Source: Pyrococcus sp. NA2 (GTDB lineage Archaea > Methanobacteriota_B > Thermococci > Thermococcales > Thermococcaceae). Taken from it: 64,000 nt of DNA. The DNA lies in assembly GCF_000211475.1 (NCBI RefSeq), contig NC_015474.1, forward strand, positions 124,001 to 188,000. Direction: 5' to 3'. Positions 9,481 to 19,066 of the stretch are shown here, in pieces; the first letter of the stretch is position 1, and each line of letters starts with the position of its first letter. The notes under the pieces are model-generated. The model made no database searches and was not told where the DNA came from. It saw only the letters and a list, made by a program, of their open reading frames with translations. The translations under genes and the position numbers were made by a program.

Positions 9481-10728
9481 TCACCTTTGGAGGAGCTCAA
9501 GGAACTTCTTGGCCTTCTCACTCTTAGGCATGAACTTCTCAAATTTCTCAGATTCAGGAAAGATTACCTTGTGAAGGCCTGAAACAACAAATTTCTTAAT
9601 ACCCTCCTTTAACTCCTCCACATCAATCCCCAATAACTCTGAGACTTCTTCTTCATTAAATGGAGAGATGCCGTAGAGGATAACTCCACCAAGAACGTAA
9701 TTTGGTAACCTAGTTATGTCGCTCCTTCTCTTCGAGAGCATCCTCTCAATTTCACACTTTCTTATCAAGAGGAGGCTACCAAAGCCAACCTTGAAGTCGG
9801 ATCTTTTCTTAAATGGGATATCAAATAGAGAATATTGACAATCTATACACGTTCTAAGTCCAGGATAAAGGGATGTAGTTTCTCTCTCCTTTTCCGAGGT
9901 AAGGAAGTAGTACCTGAAGAGATCAAGAGCTAAGAACTCAGCTCCTCTCTTAGAATCGTAGGTTGAGTATGCTAAGGCCAAGTTATCTACTGTATAATGG
10001 TTGTTTATCAGAACACCCATCGTCTTTATATACGTGAGAATCCTCCACCTGAATCTCTTCCCGAATCTCTTCCTGAGTTCCCCCTCTATGTCGGTGTCAA
10101 CAGGTAGATCAAGTTTCTCCTTCTTTAATTTTCCATCCTCCCAGTATTCAACCTCTATCCTATACCTCTCCTTCCTTACAACTCCTTCTTCTCTAAGCTT
10201 CCCCTTTATCATCTTAAAGCTCTCTCTAACCTCCAATCCTCTCTGTCCAAGTAGCTTAAGCACATCTCCAGAATATGCTAGATAAGGTAGTATCTCAACT
10301 CTCCCCAACCTAACATCTCTCTCCACAGCCCTTACCTTTCCAAGGTCTGATTTTTTCAGAGATTCTGGTGTTATTTCCGATTTACCCTTCTTTAGGATAT
10401 AATTAGAGTTCAAGATTGCCAAGGCTATCTTGTGAGCTGTTATTGCAGAGCGAAGTCTTTCAAGGGTTAAGACCCTATAATGCCTCTTCCTGTATATCCA
10501 GGATAAATGAGGATCTTTGCTCTTCTTCTCCTTGTATATTGGAGTTGGGCCTAACTCTCCAACTCTCCTCTCAAGTTCCTCCTCAAGCTCTCTTAGGGAC
10601 TCCATCTGGGTTTTCAATGTAAAAAATATTTTTGGAATGTCAAAATTCTCAAATAACCCAGGGATATCTATGGATATATCATCTAGAATTTTGTTTATCC
10701 TCGCTATTAACTCCTCGGTTGTCGGCAT
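9481..10728 (-). CDS. Unknown conserved protein in the topoisomerase VI operon
   Basis: A 415-residue soluble protein that I do not recognise. Residues ~35-60 are a likely coiled coil (MESLRELEEELERRVGEL). The middle is rich in Lys/Arg/Glu with an RKERYRIEVEYWEDGKLKKE beta-hairpin. A CIDCQYS pair near residue 310 could bind metal, and the C-terminus (FNEEEVSELLGIDVEELKEGIKKFV) looks like an HTH or helical-bundle module. It starts 6 bases after the top6A stop, with GTGATGAGCC as ribosome site, and ends within the ribosome site of the DUF1699-HTH gene. This tight linkage suggests a role with topoisomerase VI or in DNA handling; direct evidence is lacking. Confidence 0.65.
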   Translation of the reverse strand: MPTTEELIARINKILDDISIDIPGLFENFDIPKIFFTLKTQMESLRELEEELERRVGELGPTPIYKEKKSKDPHLSWIYRKRHYRVLTLERLRSAITAHKIALAILNSNYILKKGKSEITPESLKKSDLGKVRAVERDVRLGRVEILPYLAYSGDVLKLLGQRGLEVRESFKMIKGKLREEGVVRKERYRIEVEYWEDGKLKKEKLDLPVDTDIEGELRKRFGKRFRWRILTYIKTMGVLINNHYTVDNLALAYSTYDSKRGAEFLALDLFRYYFLTSEKERETTSLYPGLRTCIDCQYSLFDIPFKKRSDFKVGFGSLLLIRKCEIERMLSKRRSDITRLPNYVLGGVILYGISPFNEEEVSELLGIDVEELKEGIKKFVVSGLHKVIFPESEKFEKFMPKSEKAKKFLELLQR

Positions 10729-10734
10729 GGCTCA

Positions 10735-11883
10735 TCACGGAAGCAACTTACCCTCCCTAATCTTCTCTGGAAGGTATTCCTTAGCAACGAACTCAAGGGA
10801 CTTGTTTGCCAATGCCTGTTGCTCTATCCTCACGCCCCACTTAAGGGCAAGCTTGAGTTGCCTCTGCCACTCCTTGTCCTGGAACCATGGATAGTTCATC
10901 TCTTCGATTAGCCTCTTGTAGTCCCCAGTTGGCCCTCCCTTCTTGTCCGGCGGTATCCCCTTGAGCTTCTCCGTGACGTTTTCAAGCCCATATTCCTTTA
11001 TGTCATCCATTGTCATTCCAACGAACTTGGCATCTGGTGTGGCCAACTTCTCGCTGAGATAAGCTAGGTTAATTGAACCCCTCTTTATCGTGGAGTAGAT
11101 GTACCAACCGTAAGGATCACCATCCGTGAAGACTATTATTGGCAATCCTTCTTCATAGTGGAGCCTGTGGATCAGCCTTCTAACACCACGTGAAGCCTGT
11201 CCCTGGGTGGCAACTATAAGACAGTTCTCCCTCTTTGGATACTTCTCCTCTATTAGACGATCTGCCATAGCAGCTGTCTCAACCACTAGAACGTAATCAA
11301 CGTTTACCTCTGGGAACTGGATGTGCTCTACCGTACCTGGAACTGCCCAACCACCAGTTCCGAGCTTCGAAGCGTTGAATTCATCTTCTCCATCCTTGAT
11401 GACGATATCTCCGTAAATGTATCCTCTCCTATCAGCTGTGATGTGCATCTCCTCTCTGAGAACTCCAAGCATTCTCTCGAGATCTTCAATTATTGGGTCA
11501 CTCTCACTCTGGTCTTCAAAGGTGTTCTCCTTAGTCCCTGGGATCGTGTGCTTGTTTGCATAGTATGCTTCTCTTAAGCTTGCATGCTTGCCCTCACTGA
11601 CGAGCCTCTTTATGTAGGCCATCAAGATCAGGGTCTGCATGAACTTCCTTGCATGAGCAACGTTCAGGAAGTACCTCTTTGAGAGCCTGTCTCCTAGTTT
11701 GATCAATCTGGATTCTTCATCAAAGTAAACATTATTTAGCCCCCTAGTTGGAACGTCAAAGTATGGATTCTTTCCAGCTTTGACGTCCTCAAGTATTCTC
11801 ATGGCTAAATCTTCAAGCTTCTTGAGAACCTTTTGAGGATCATAAGAGAACTTCTCCTTAGGCTTCTGCCTCTTCAACTTCAA
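10735..11883 (-). CDS. top6A: DNA topoisomerase VI subunit A (Spo11 homolog)
   Basis: Top6A carries out the double-strand DNA cleavage and religation of topoisomerase VI, an A2B2 type IIB enzyme. The winged-helix domain holds the catalytic tyrosine in LREAYY (Tyr107/Tyr108). The Toprim domain gives the metal-binding acids VVETAA (Glu202) and DGDPYG (Asp254, Asp256). Length 382 residues is usual. The gene begins inside the last codons of top6B (26-base overlap), so translation is coupled and subunit ratios can be matched. Confidence 0.96.
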   Translation of the reverse strand: MKLKRQKPKEKFSYDPQKVLKKLEDLAMRILEDVKAGKNPYFDVPTRGLNNVYFDEESRLIKLGDRLSKRYFLNVAHARKFMQTLILMAYIKRLVSEGKHASLREAYYANKHTIPGTKENTFEDQSESDPIIEDLERMLGVLREEMHITADRRGYIYGDIVIKDGEDEFNASKLGTGGWAVPGTVEHIQFPEVNVDYVLVVETAAMADRLIEEKYPKRENCLIVATQGQASRGVRRLIHRLHYEEGLPIIVFTDGDPYGWYIYSTIKRGSINLAYLSEKLATPDAKFVGMTMDDIKEYGLENVTEKLKGIPPDKKGGPTGDYKRLIEEMNYPWFQDKEWQRQLKLALKWGVRIEQQALANKSLEFVAKEYLPEKIREGKLLP

Positions 11884-13552
11884 CTCCTTCCACCTCCTCG
11901 ACTTCTATCTTGCTCTCTATTAACCTAAGGAAGTACTCTCTGATCCTCTCCTCTGGCTCCCCGGTGAGAATGTGGAGAGATCTGGCTATCTCAGGTAGAT
12001 ACTTCTCGAGGGTCTTCCTTCTCTTTATCTGGTACAATCTCCTGTATTTTCCACCTAGGTAGAACGCCAACTTCCTCGCGGCATCCATTAGGGCAAGTCT
12101 TATCTCGTTGTAAATCTCCTCTATATCGGCTATGCTCTGCTTACCAGTGCTCGTGTATGGGACGTGAACACTGACAACGTTTACCAAAACAACGAGAGGT
12201 GACGTATCAAAGGAATCTATCTTGTATCTCTTCCAGTCTATGCTCCTCACGGCCGATGTTATCACACATGAACCAGCATCAAAGAGGAGGGGAACCCTAT
12301 TGGCATATCTAAGGATTTCAGAGCTTGAAATCTCTCCACCATAGGCCAACCCTACTTCAACCTGGAATGGTATTCCACCAGAGTAGACCTTTGGTGCCCT
12401 GGTAACTGCAGTCACGAATTCTGGTTTCAAGATACCCATTAATCCCTTCTTTATGTTCTCCTCACCTATTGGTCTTAGTCCATGAGTAGGTGGGGCCAGG
12501 AACTTCATGAGCTTAAATGCCTCAACTATCTCTTCAGCTTCTTGCCATGTCAGCTTCTCTGGTGGTTTCTCCATTATCTTTTCCACGTTCTCCATGACTT
12601 TCTTCCACTTTCTTCCAAAGGCTTTGAGAACAGAATCAACGTCACCATTAACCAACTTTTCATATAGCTTTTCCTTGATCTCCTTGTTCTCCTCCTTTTT
12701 AATTAGCCTCAAGGCCGTTATGTACTTAATTAGCTCATCGATCTTCTTCTCACTTATCCTAGAAAATTCAGAAATGAGGAACCTCTTAACGCTCGACTTC
12801 TTGCTTCTATGAGCCATTGTGTAGACATCGTCAACCATTACTCCTTTTGGATGGGGTTTCATCTCAACTGGAGGCTTTGGAATCTCTTCACTCGACCTTG
12901 GAAAGATTATAAGCTTTCCATCGGGCTCAACAAGTTCTATGTGAGCATGAGGATTTGCGATTGCCGTAAGCTTCAGATACCAGTAGACACCTTGCTTGGA
13001 GCGGACGTACTTGACATCCTTGACTTCCATCTCTATCCTGGTTCCCCTCCAACCCTTGGGATTTGGATGTTTGATCTTCTTCACTATCTTACCCTCATTC
13101 TTCTGGACGTCTATCTTAACCCATGCCTCGACTATATCTCCGCCAGTGGATGTTATAACCCTGGTGGGCTTTCCTGTGGTTATCTGTGCAAACATGACCG
13201 CTCCTGAAATCCCTATTCCCTGTTGCCCTCTGCTCTGTATGTTCCTGTGAGCTTTTGTTCCAGCTAACATCTTTCCAAATACATGTGGGATGTACTCCTC
13301 CGGAATTCCTGGACCATTGTCTTCAACTATGATCTTGTAGTGCTCCTTTCCAAGTTCCTCAATTTCAACCCTTATGTAGGGCAATATTCCGGCCTCTTCA
13401 CATGCATCCAGGGAATTCGTAACTGCCTCGTGTATTATAGTCGTCAATGACCTTATCTTTCCGGTATATCCAAGCATTGCAGCGTTCCTTCTGAAGAACT
13501 CACTAACACTTTGAACCTTAAACTCCTTAAACAGATCCCTAGCTTCGGCCAT
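11858..13552 (-). CDS. top6B: DNA topoisomerase VI subunit B (GHKL ATPase)
   Basis: Top6B binds and hydrolyses ATP to drive strand passage. GHKL motifs are visible: the N-box [10 protein letters not shown] with Glu42 and Asn46, VEDNGPGIP with Asp78, and the ATP lid [11 protein letters not shown] near residues 110-119. The transducer region ends with TGKQSIAD, carrying the switch lysine. 564 residues is the normal length. The acidic C-terminal tail ([15 protein letters not shown]) is encoded partly by the overlap with top6A. Upstream neighbours are a KH protein, RIO1 and aIF1A on the same strand. Confidence 0.96.
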   Translation of the reverse strand: MAEARDLFKEFKVQSVSEFFRRNAAMLGYTGKIRSLTTIIHEAVTNSLDACEEAGILPYIRVEIEELGKEHYKIIVEDNGPGIPEEYIPHVFGKMLAGTKAHRNIQSRGQQGIGISGAVMFAQITTGKPTRVITSTGGDIVEAWVKIDVQKNEGKIVKKIKHPNPKGWRGTRIEMEVKDVKYVRSKQGVYWYLKLTAIANPHAHIELVEPDGKLIIFPRSSEEIPKPPVEMKPHPKGVMVDDVYTMAHRSKKSSVKRFLISEFSRISEKKIDELIKYITALRLIKKEENKEIKEKLYEKLVNGDVDSVLKAFGRKWKKVMENVEKIMEKPPEKLTWQEAEEIVEAFKLMKFLAPPTHGLRPIGEENIKKGLMGILKPEFVTAVTRAPKVYSGGIPFQVEVGLAYGGEISSSEILRYANRVPLLFDAGSCVITSAVRSIDWKRYKIDSFDTSPLVVLVNVVSVHVPYTSTGKQSIADIEEIYNEIRLALMDAARKLAFYLGGKYRRLYQIKRRKTLEKYLPEIARSLHILTGEPEERIREYFLRLIESKIEVEEVEGVEVEEAEA

Positions 13553-13561
13553 GTTAACACC

Positions 13562-14224
13562 TCACAGGTTTTCATAATACATTGAACCCTCCAACTCAAG
13601 ATCCTTCTTTCTCCTCTCAAGGTATCTGTACACAGAACCGTGAGGAGAGCCCCTCGCAAGCTTTTCTATCGCCGTCTTTGCTATCTCTATCTGAATTGGG
13701 TTCCCTATTATGGCCACAGTCTTTCCATAAACGCTAACACTTGCACCGCTCATCTCTTCTATTATCTGCCTTGTCCTTCCTTTCCTCCCGATTATTCTTC
13801 CTCTGACCCTTGGCAATGCGTTCTTCTCGTTTCCGATTATTATGTCCGTTAGATTTATTATCTCCAAGTACTCTCCCTCGTTCAATAACCTAAAGGCTCT
13901 CTCAGGAGAGAATCCTCTCCCTATAGCTAGAACAATATCTCTAGCCTTCCAAACCGCTAGTGGATCTTTAGTTTCTTTTGTTGATGTTATCCAAACTTCA
14001 CCAGTCTCGCTATCAACAATTATCTTTGTTTTTGTTCTTCTCTCAATCTCTCTCTTAGTCTGACCCTTCTTTCCAATCAATACGGCTATCCTCTCCTTCG
14101 GTATCTTAACGTACTCTTCCTGCTTAAAGAACTCTTCCCACTCTTCATCATCCATTTCCTTGGCCTCTCCATCTTTGCTCACGTTCTCATACTTCTTCAT
14201 AAGCTCCTCAAATTCCTCTCCCAT
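13562..14224 (-). CDS. Dim2/Pno1-like KH-domain RNA-binding protein
   Basis: Two KH domains: the first around EEYVKIPKERIAVLIGKKGQT (degenerate, residues ~35-115), the second with RVRGRIIGRKGRTRQ and a GxxG loop (residues ~135-200). This matches archaeal Dim2/Pno1, which binds the 3' end of 16S rRNA during small-subunit maturation and is reported to bind aIF2-alpha. It starts inside the RIO1 gene (28-base overlap) with GGGTGATGAATT before the ATG. Linkage to RIO1 and aIF1A fits a small-subunit biogenesis and initiation operon. Confidence 0.9.
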   Translation of the reverse strand: MGEEFEELMKKYENVSKDGEAKEMDDEEWEEFFKQEEYVKIPKERIAVLIGKKGQTKREIERRTKTKIIVDSETGEVWITSTKETKDPLAVWKARDIVLAIGRGFSPERAFRLLNEGEYLEIINLTDIIIGNEKNALPRVRGRIIGRKGRTRQIIEEMSGASVSVYGKTVAIIGNPIQIEIAKTAIEKLARGSPHGSVYRYLERRKKDLELEGSMYYENL

Positions 14225-14997
14225 AATTCATCACCCGCAAGTTCCCTAAACTTCTCCTCTGGATCCTCAACATCAATCCCCTTTCTCCCGAAATAATTCG
14301 TGATATTCCTAATATCGCGATATAGGAGGGTTAGGCTCATTCTATTTCTCCTAACTGTTGCTTGAGACCAATCTATTATCACAGGTTCATGCCACATTAG
14401 GATGTTGTACTCGCTGAGATCACCGTGAACCATGTCACCTCTCTTCCAAAGTCTCTCTATCGACCCCATTGCAAAATCATAAAGCTCCTCAAAATCTTTC
14501 CTCTCAAGATCCTTTTCAACATCCTTAAGTCTTGGGGCAGGGAGATCATCACCAATGAACTCCATTATTAGTACATTGTTTCGGAAAGCTATTGGCTCCG
14601 GAGCTCTTACCGCGTACTTCAAGGCCCTTTGTAAGTTTTTGTATTCCCTTCTGGTCCAAACAAAGACCAACTTCCTTATATCTTTAGGAAGAGCACCGAC
14701 TCTTGGGTCTGCAGCGAGGTATTCCCATATTCTTCTGAACTCAGTTGTGTAAGTTCTGTATATCTTTACCGCTATTTTATTTCCCTGGGAGTCATAGCCA
14801 GCAAAGACGTTTGCTTCCTTACCGGTGCTTAGCACCCCATAGAGTCTCTCTATCTTTCCTCTTCTGTAGAAGTAACTAATGGTCTCAACTGTTGTTCTGT
14901 CAAATACCTCACTAAAGACCTTAAAGAGTTCACTGTCCTTCTCCTTCTTCTCAGTTAATCCGAGAACTTCTGCTATTTCCCTGTCGATCCTCTCCAT
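14197..14997 (-). CDS. rio1: RIO1-type serine/threonine protein kinase
   Basis: RIO1 is an atypical kinase/ATPase that acts on the maturing small ribosomal subunit. Visible elements: the STGKEANVFAG nucleotide loop (residues 57-67), Lys78, the catalytic loop VHGDLSEYNIL (Asp193) and the metal-binding IDWSQ (Asp209). The RIO-specific N-terminal winged-like segment is present. Length 266 residues. It follows aIF1A by 6 bases and overlaps the KH gene by 28 bases. Confidence 0.94.
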   Translation of the reverse strand: MERIDREIAEVLGLTEKKEKDSELFKVFSEVFDRTTVETISYFYRRGKIERLYGVLSTGKEANVFAGYDSQGNKIAVKIYRTYTTEFRRIWEYLAADPRVGALPKDIRKLVFVWTRREYKNLQRALKYAVRAPEPIAFRNNVLIMEFIGDDLPAPRLKDVEKDLERKDFEELYDFAMGSIERLWKRGDMVHGDLSEYNILMWHEPVIIDWSQATVRRNRMSLTLLYRDIRNITNYFGRKGIDVEDPEEKFRELAGDELWERNLRSL

Positions 14998-15003
14998 AGG
15001 GCA

Positions 15004-15345
15004 TCACTCGAGCACCAGGGAACCACCTGTAAGGAACTCCTGACTAATTTTACCCTTCCTAAGTAACCACTCCACTTGCGTCTGAGTATACCTGTAGACA
15101 ATATCCCCTCTCTTATCACTCTGAACAGGCCAAGGTTGAACAATGACCAGGTCTCCAACCTTTATCCATACTCTCCTCCTTAATTTCCCAGGGATCCTAC
15201 ATCTTCTAACCTTCCCGTCTTCACACCTTACATCCATCCATCCAGCTCCAAGAGCCTGCTCAACTACTCCGAATAGCTGGTTTCCCTCTGGTAGAGGAAC
15301 CCTTATAACTTCATCACCCTCCACCTTCCTCTCCTTCTTCGGCAT
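15004..15345 (-). CDS. eif1a: Translation initiation factor aIF1A
   Basis: An OB-fold factor that binds the A site of the small subunit during initiation. Diagnostic stretches are [35 protein letters not shown] and [12 protein letters not shown]. The ATG at 15345 (MPKKERK) is preceded by GGAGGTGAT; an in-frame GTG at 15354 lies inside that site. It is the first gene of an eight-gene minus-strand run ending at 8485. A nested inverted-repeat element lies directly upstream. Confidence 0.95.
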   Translation of the reverse strand: MPKKERKVEGDEVIRVPLPEGNQLFGVVEQALGAGWMDVRCEDGKVRRCRIPGKLRRRVWIKVGDLVIVQPWPVQSDKRGDIVYRYTQTQVEWLLRKGKISQEFLTGGSLVLE

Positions 15346-15363
15346 GAGCATCACCTCCTGATT

Positions 15364-15415
15364 TGCAAAAATTTTTCCATGCCCACCTATGGTGGAAACT
15401 TTAAAAATTTTTGCA
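15364..15415. promoter_or_regulatory. Nested inverted repeat overlapping the aIF1A operon promoter
   Basis: TGCAAAAATTTTT (15364-15376) and its exact complement AAAAATTTTTGCA (15403-15415) frame a central dyad CCACC-TAT-GGTGG (15383-15395). On the minus strand TTTTTAAAG (about 15400-15408) can act as TATA box, placing the transcript start near 15380, so one arm overlaps the TATA and the other lies in the leader. This geometry suits an operator for a dimeric regulator or a bidirectional DNA-bending site. The regulator is unknown. Confidence 0.55.
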
Positions 15416-15611
15416 TAGGGTGGGACACTCTAAATTATTAATTGAAGGCTGAACCAGAAACCCGAGGATGATGTTAGGCATCTAAGATAACCGAAGTCCC
15501 TATAGGAAGAAAATTCGAAGAAGATTTAAAACGTTTAAACTGATAAAACTAGAATACCACATGTCGATAATCTTAAAGTATTGGGGTAAAATCCTGAAAG
15601 GGTGCTAAGAA

Positions 15612-16601
15612 ATGCCCGAGGGTATTTGGAAGTATATCTCCTTCATCCTAGCATTAGTGTTAAGCCTTTCAATAGTGGGTAACGTTCTTCTCTACACTCA
15701 AATTGGAGAGTTAAGAAGCTACGAAAACATAAGCAACATTTCAACAATTGAGCAACCCGAAAACGTAACAGTTCTAAAGCTCCAGCTTCAAAAGCTCAAG
15801 AGCGAAGTTGAGTTCCTTAGAGGACTAATAGCGTCAATGAACGAGAGCAAGGGAAACATCAGTATAGCAATACTCCCAATTTTCGGTCCAATAGATGAGG
15901 AACTCGCGTTAAAGATAATCAAGAGAATAAGGGAAATAAGAAGCAACAGAACAATTGGAGGAGTTCTACTGTGGATCGAAAGTCCAGGAGGCTATGTTGG
16001 TCCAGTTAGGGAAATCTATGAAGAGCTAAAGAAGTTAAGTCACTTGAAACCCATAGTTGCATACACTGGGGGATATGCATATTCTGGAGCCTACTATATA
16101 GCCTGTGCAGCCCAGAAGATAATTGCGGATCCTCTGGCGGATGTAGGAAGCATAGGGGTGATATACGTCCATTTCAATGCCGAGAAGTACTATGAGAATA
16201 ACGGAATAGAAGTTGAAGTCTTCAAAACTGGCCCATACAAGGATATGGGAGCAGATTGGAGAGGACTAACGCCAGAAGAAAGAGAGATAATAAAGAATCA
16301 GATACAGACCTATTTCGATGACTTCATTAGCGTTGTGAGCGAAGGGAGAAACATGACCATTGAGGAAGTTAAGAAGTTTGCCACTGGACGCACATGGTTT
16401 GCAAAAGACGTTAATGGAACCCTTGTTGATGAGCTAGGGGACATGGATCTTGCTATTAGGGAATTACTTAAGATCATGGGAGTTAAGAAGGCCAACATCC
16501 TTGTTTATGACATTGAGAGAGAAAAGTTTGAAATAGGAGGTACATCACTACTATACATGCCCTCTCAGCAGGCTTATGGTTACATCACTTGGAGGGGATG
16601 A
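15612..16601 (+). CDS. sppA: Archaeal signal peptide peptidase SppA (S49 protease)
   Basis: SppA degrades leftover signal peptides at the membrane. One N-terminal anchor helix (residues ~7-28) is followed by a coiled stretch and the S49 protease domain. The catalytic serine lies in GGYAYSGAYY (Ser158) and the general-base lysine in KTGPYKDMG (Lys210), matching the Ser/Lys dyad of Thermococcus SppA. Length 329 residues. It heads a plus-strand set with a small unknown gene and a PerM-type transporter. About 200 bases upstream (15416-15611) hold no other gene that I can support. Confidence 0.9.
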   Translation: MPEGIWKYISFILALVLSLSIVGNVLLYTQIGELRSYENISNISTIEQPENVTVLKLQLQKLKSEVEFLRGLIASMNESKGNISIAILPIFGPIDEELALKIIKRIREIRSNRTIGGVLLWIESPGGYVGPVREIYEELKKLSHLKPIVAYTGGYAYSGAYYIACAAQKIIADPLADVGSIGVIYVHFNAEKYYENNGIEVEVFKTGPYKDMGADWRGLTPEEREIIKNQIQTYFDDFISVVSEGRNMTIEEVKKFATGRTWFAKDVNGTLVDELGDMDLAIRELLKIMGVKKANILVYDIEREKFEIGGTSLLYMPSQQAYGYITWRG

Positions 16602-16603
16602 GC

Positions 16604-17062
16604 ATGCAATGTGAGGAAAAGTTGGAGGTTTTTGAGAATGGTTTCAGAGATGGAAAGTTCAATGTGGAAGTTGAGGTGTATGGGAAGGATGGAAAAAGGG
16701 TTTTACTTGCCCTCATCTATGAGCTTTACCTTCCGGAATATGGGCCAGAGTACGTCTATCCATTTGAATGTGCGAAGGAATTTTGGAATATCTACATTGA
16801 TTCCTCAGAAATCCAGGGAGAAGAGGTTAGACTAAATCCAATCAAGTTCATGAACGAGCAGGTGAAGAGGAAGATAGAAAGCATGCTCAAGGAAATAAAT
16901 CCACCATTTGAAGTAGACATTGAGAATGCTAGAGTATACAAGGTCAAAGATGGCTATCTCGTCATTGGGAGGAACTATATACTGGATCCGAAAGGCAGAT
17001 TATTCGTTTTTAACAAGCCAAGCATTGGGGAGAAAATTCTCAAGTATATTTGGAAGTGGTGA
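16604..17062 (+). CDS. Hypothetical protein between sppA and a PerM-type transporter
   Basis: I do not recognise this 152-residue soluble protein. It is rich in Tyr, Trp and acidic residues and alternates beta strands ([23 protein letters not shown]) with one amphipathic helix ([22 protein letters not shown]-like). It lacks a signal peptide or membrane segment. ATG 16604 is well spaced from GGAGGGG, which overlaps the sppA stop; ATG 16598 is too close to it. Tight linkage to sppA suggests cotranscription only. Confidence 0.65.
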   Translation: MQCEEKLEVFENGFRDGKFNVEVEVYGKDGKRVLLALIYELYLPEYGPEYVYPFECAKEFWNIYIDSSEIQGEEVRLNPIKFMNEQVKRKIESMLKEINPPFEVDIENARVYKVKDGYLVIGRNYILDPKGRLFVFNKPSIGEKILKYIWKW

Positions 17063-17064
17063 CC

Positions 17065-18072
17065 GTGGAAAAAGAGAGAATAGTTTGGGTTGCCATAATC
17101 CTAATAATCCTATTCCTGGTTTGGGAGACCCTTAAAGAATTGATAACTCCAATAGTTTTTGGAATAACGGCAACATACCTAGCCTATCCCTTTCACGTTA
17201 AACTTTCAAAAAGGTTTGGAAAAAGAACCTCCATCTTAATACTCCTTATAGTGGTCTCCCTTCTCTCAGTGATGTTCTTCATAGGGGTTGCTTTGTGGAT
17301 AACGGATACTCTCAAGAACCTTTATAGCTATCTGGACGCCTTCTTCTCATGGCTTGGAAGTTTAAAAGTCCCAGGATTCCTATCTTCATTATTCGATGCC
17401 ATGGCGACAAGCTTTCCGGAGAAGCTAAGAAGTATACTACTCCAGTACACCCTTTCTCTACCGAAATTTGCCCTACAGCTTATAGTTTTCTTGGCAGTAT
17501 TTTATGCCTCACTTTCAAACGCTGATTTTCTCGCAAAGGAGATATACGAGCTTATCCCCCTAAGTAACAGAGAACTTGGCGAGAAACTGATAGATAAGGT
17601 CAAAGATACCATTGATGCAATAATCAAAACTTGGTTGTTCTTTAGCATAATCAAAGGAACGTTTCTTGCACTTGGATTCTACGTATTCGGCATAAGTAAT
17701 GTTGCTGGCTCGATAGCCGCTGGAGTTCTCTGCGTCATCCTTGAACTACTTCCTGTGGTCGGTGGATGGATGATGTGGCTTGCAGGAGCAGTCCTACTAC
17801 TGAAGAGGTCTCTAGTCTTGGCAATACTATTTTCTATCTATGGAATAATGACGATATCGCCTCTACCCGATTATATAATAAAGCCGAAAAAGAAGGCAAA
17901 AGTTAGTTCCGTGGTAGCTTTAGTTGGAATATTTGGTGGATGGATAGCCTTCGGTGTCGTTGGAATAATCCTTGGGCCAATAGCCATAGGTTTACTCTTA
18001 GCTCTGATAGATGCCTGGAGAGAAATTTCAACTAGACAACCTTCCAAAGTTCATCGCTCTCAGGACGCCTAA
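17065..18072 (+). CDS. AI-2E/PerM family membrane transporter
   Basis: About 335 residues with seven or eight hydrophobic helices and the family arrangement: paired N-terminal helices, a long extracytoplasmic region (residues ~75-145), then [26 protein letters not shown], the conserved late-helix motif ending in 'LP..G'. Members export or exchange small molecules or ions (AI-2, Na+/H+ in some); the substrate cannot be told here. The start is ambiguous among GTG codons at 17056, 17059 and 17065; GGTGA precedes the last. The gene overlaps the convergent HypE-like gene by 41 bases. Confidence 0.8.
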   Translation: MEKERIVWVAIILIILFLVWETLKELITPIVFGITATYLAYPFHVKLSKRFGKRTSILILLIVVSLLSVMFFIGVALWITDTLKNLYSYLDAFFSWLGSLKVPGFLSSLFDAMATSFPEKLRSILLQYTLSLPKFALQLIVFLAVFYASLSNADFLAKEIYELIPLSNRELGEKLIDKVKDTIDAIIKTWLFFSIIKGTFLALGFYVFGISNVAGSIAAGVLCVILELLPVVGGWMMWLAGAVLLLKRSLVLAILFSIYGIMTISPLPDYIIKPKKKAKVSSVVALVGIFGGWIAFGVVGIILGPIAIGLLLALIDAWREISTRQPSKVHRSQDA

Positions 18073-19006
18073 GTGGCCTTTCAACGCCCCCCTCTATCAC
18101 GACTCTTTTTCTCTCAGCCAGGAATTCTCCTATTATGCTGGCCTCTATTCCATGAGATAACAACCTCTCTACAAGGACTTTTGCATGATCCCTGGGAGTT
18201 GAAATGAGAAGGGAACCTGAGCTTATTAGTGCCAAGGGATCTATGTCATAAAATTGGCATATCTTCTTGGTCTCATTTCTCACTATTATTTTACTAGCAA
18301 AGACCCTAAAGCCGAGATCATTTATGTCAGCCATCTCATGAAGGCCGTTGGCTATCCCTCCCTCCGTCGGATCGTGCATTGCAGTTGCAAGATCTCTAGC
18401 TATTAGGGCTTCCCTCACAACGCTTATCTCATTTATGAATGCCTTTGCTCTCTCTACAAAATCTTTTCCAAACACTTCCCTAAGCTCCTCCTCTCTTTCA
18501 TGGGCAATTATGGAGGTACCCTCTATTCCGGCACCTTTTGTTAATATTATTGCATCTCCAGGCCTTGGATTGGGCAGAACTAACTTTTCCCTTTCAACTT
18601 CACCAAGCATGGTTCCTATAACAATTGGCTTCTTTAAACCTGGTGTAACCTCCGTGTGGCCACCTACGATTGATATTCCCATCCCCTCGGCAACTTCCCT
18701 TATCTCACTCATCACCCTAATAACATCATCATCCTCAGAACCTTCAGGAAGTAAGATAGTTACGAGGAACCACTTAGGTTTAGCTCCAAAGGTTGCAACA
18801 TCATTAGCATTAACGTGAACAGCATAGAAGCCTATTCTTTCTTCAGCTCCAGTTATCGGATCGGTTGATGCCACTAAAATGAGATCACCGAAATCTACGG
18901 CCGTAGCATCTATCCCAATTCCAGGACCGACTAAAACTCTATCCCCTGGCTTGAGATCTTTTAATACTTTAGCCAAAAGCTCGGGTGGAATTTTACCTAC
19001 CAACAT
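18032..19006 (-). CDS. HypE-like/AIR-synthase-related protein
   Basis: A PurM/HypE-fold ATP-binding protein (COG0309 type). Visible motifs are [41 protein letters not shown] and [12 protein letters not shown]. True HypE ends in a conserved cysteine that carries the thiocyanate/cyano group on the way to [NiFe] hydrogenase. This protein ends in ELWKVV with no cysteine, so it is probably not the maturation enzyme but a paralog that phosphorylates another substrate. ATG 19006 follows AGGTG. Convergent with the PerM-type gene (41-base overlap). Confidence 0.8.
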   Translation of the reverse strand: MLVGKIPPELLAKVLKDLKPGDRVLVGPGIGIDATAVDFGDLILVASTDPITGAEERIGFYAVHVNANDVATFGAKPKWFLVTILLPEGSEDDDVIRVMSEIREVAEGMGISIVGGHTEVTPGLKKPIVIGTMLGEVEREKLVLPNPRPGDAIILTKGAGIEGTSIIAHEREEELREVFGKDFVERAKAFINEISVVREALIARDLATAMHDPTEGGIANGLHEMADINDLGFRVFASKIIVRNETKKICQFYDIDPLALISSGSLLISTPRDHAKVLVERLLSHGIEASIIGEFLAERKRVVIEGGVERPLRRPESDELWKVV

Positions 19007-19066
19007 TCTTAACACCTAGGTTTAAGTTTGAAAAAGCCCACTATTTAAGTTATCCGGGGTGATAAC

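Noticed and set aside
12809-13207. Long open frame antisense to top6B
   Set aside because: It is a shadow of the conserved ATPase domain on the other strand, with no ribosome site or family resemblance.
15450-15495. CTGA, GATGATG and CCGA in the sppA upstream gap, like half of a C/D RNA
   Set aside because: No C box lies upstream of the CTGA at the needed distance and the spacer is too long; only half the pattern is present.
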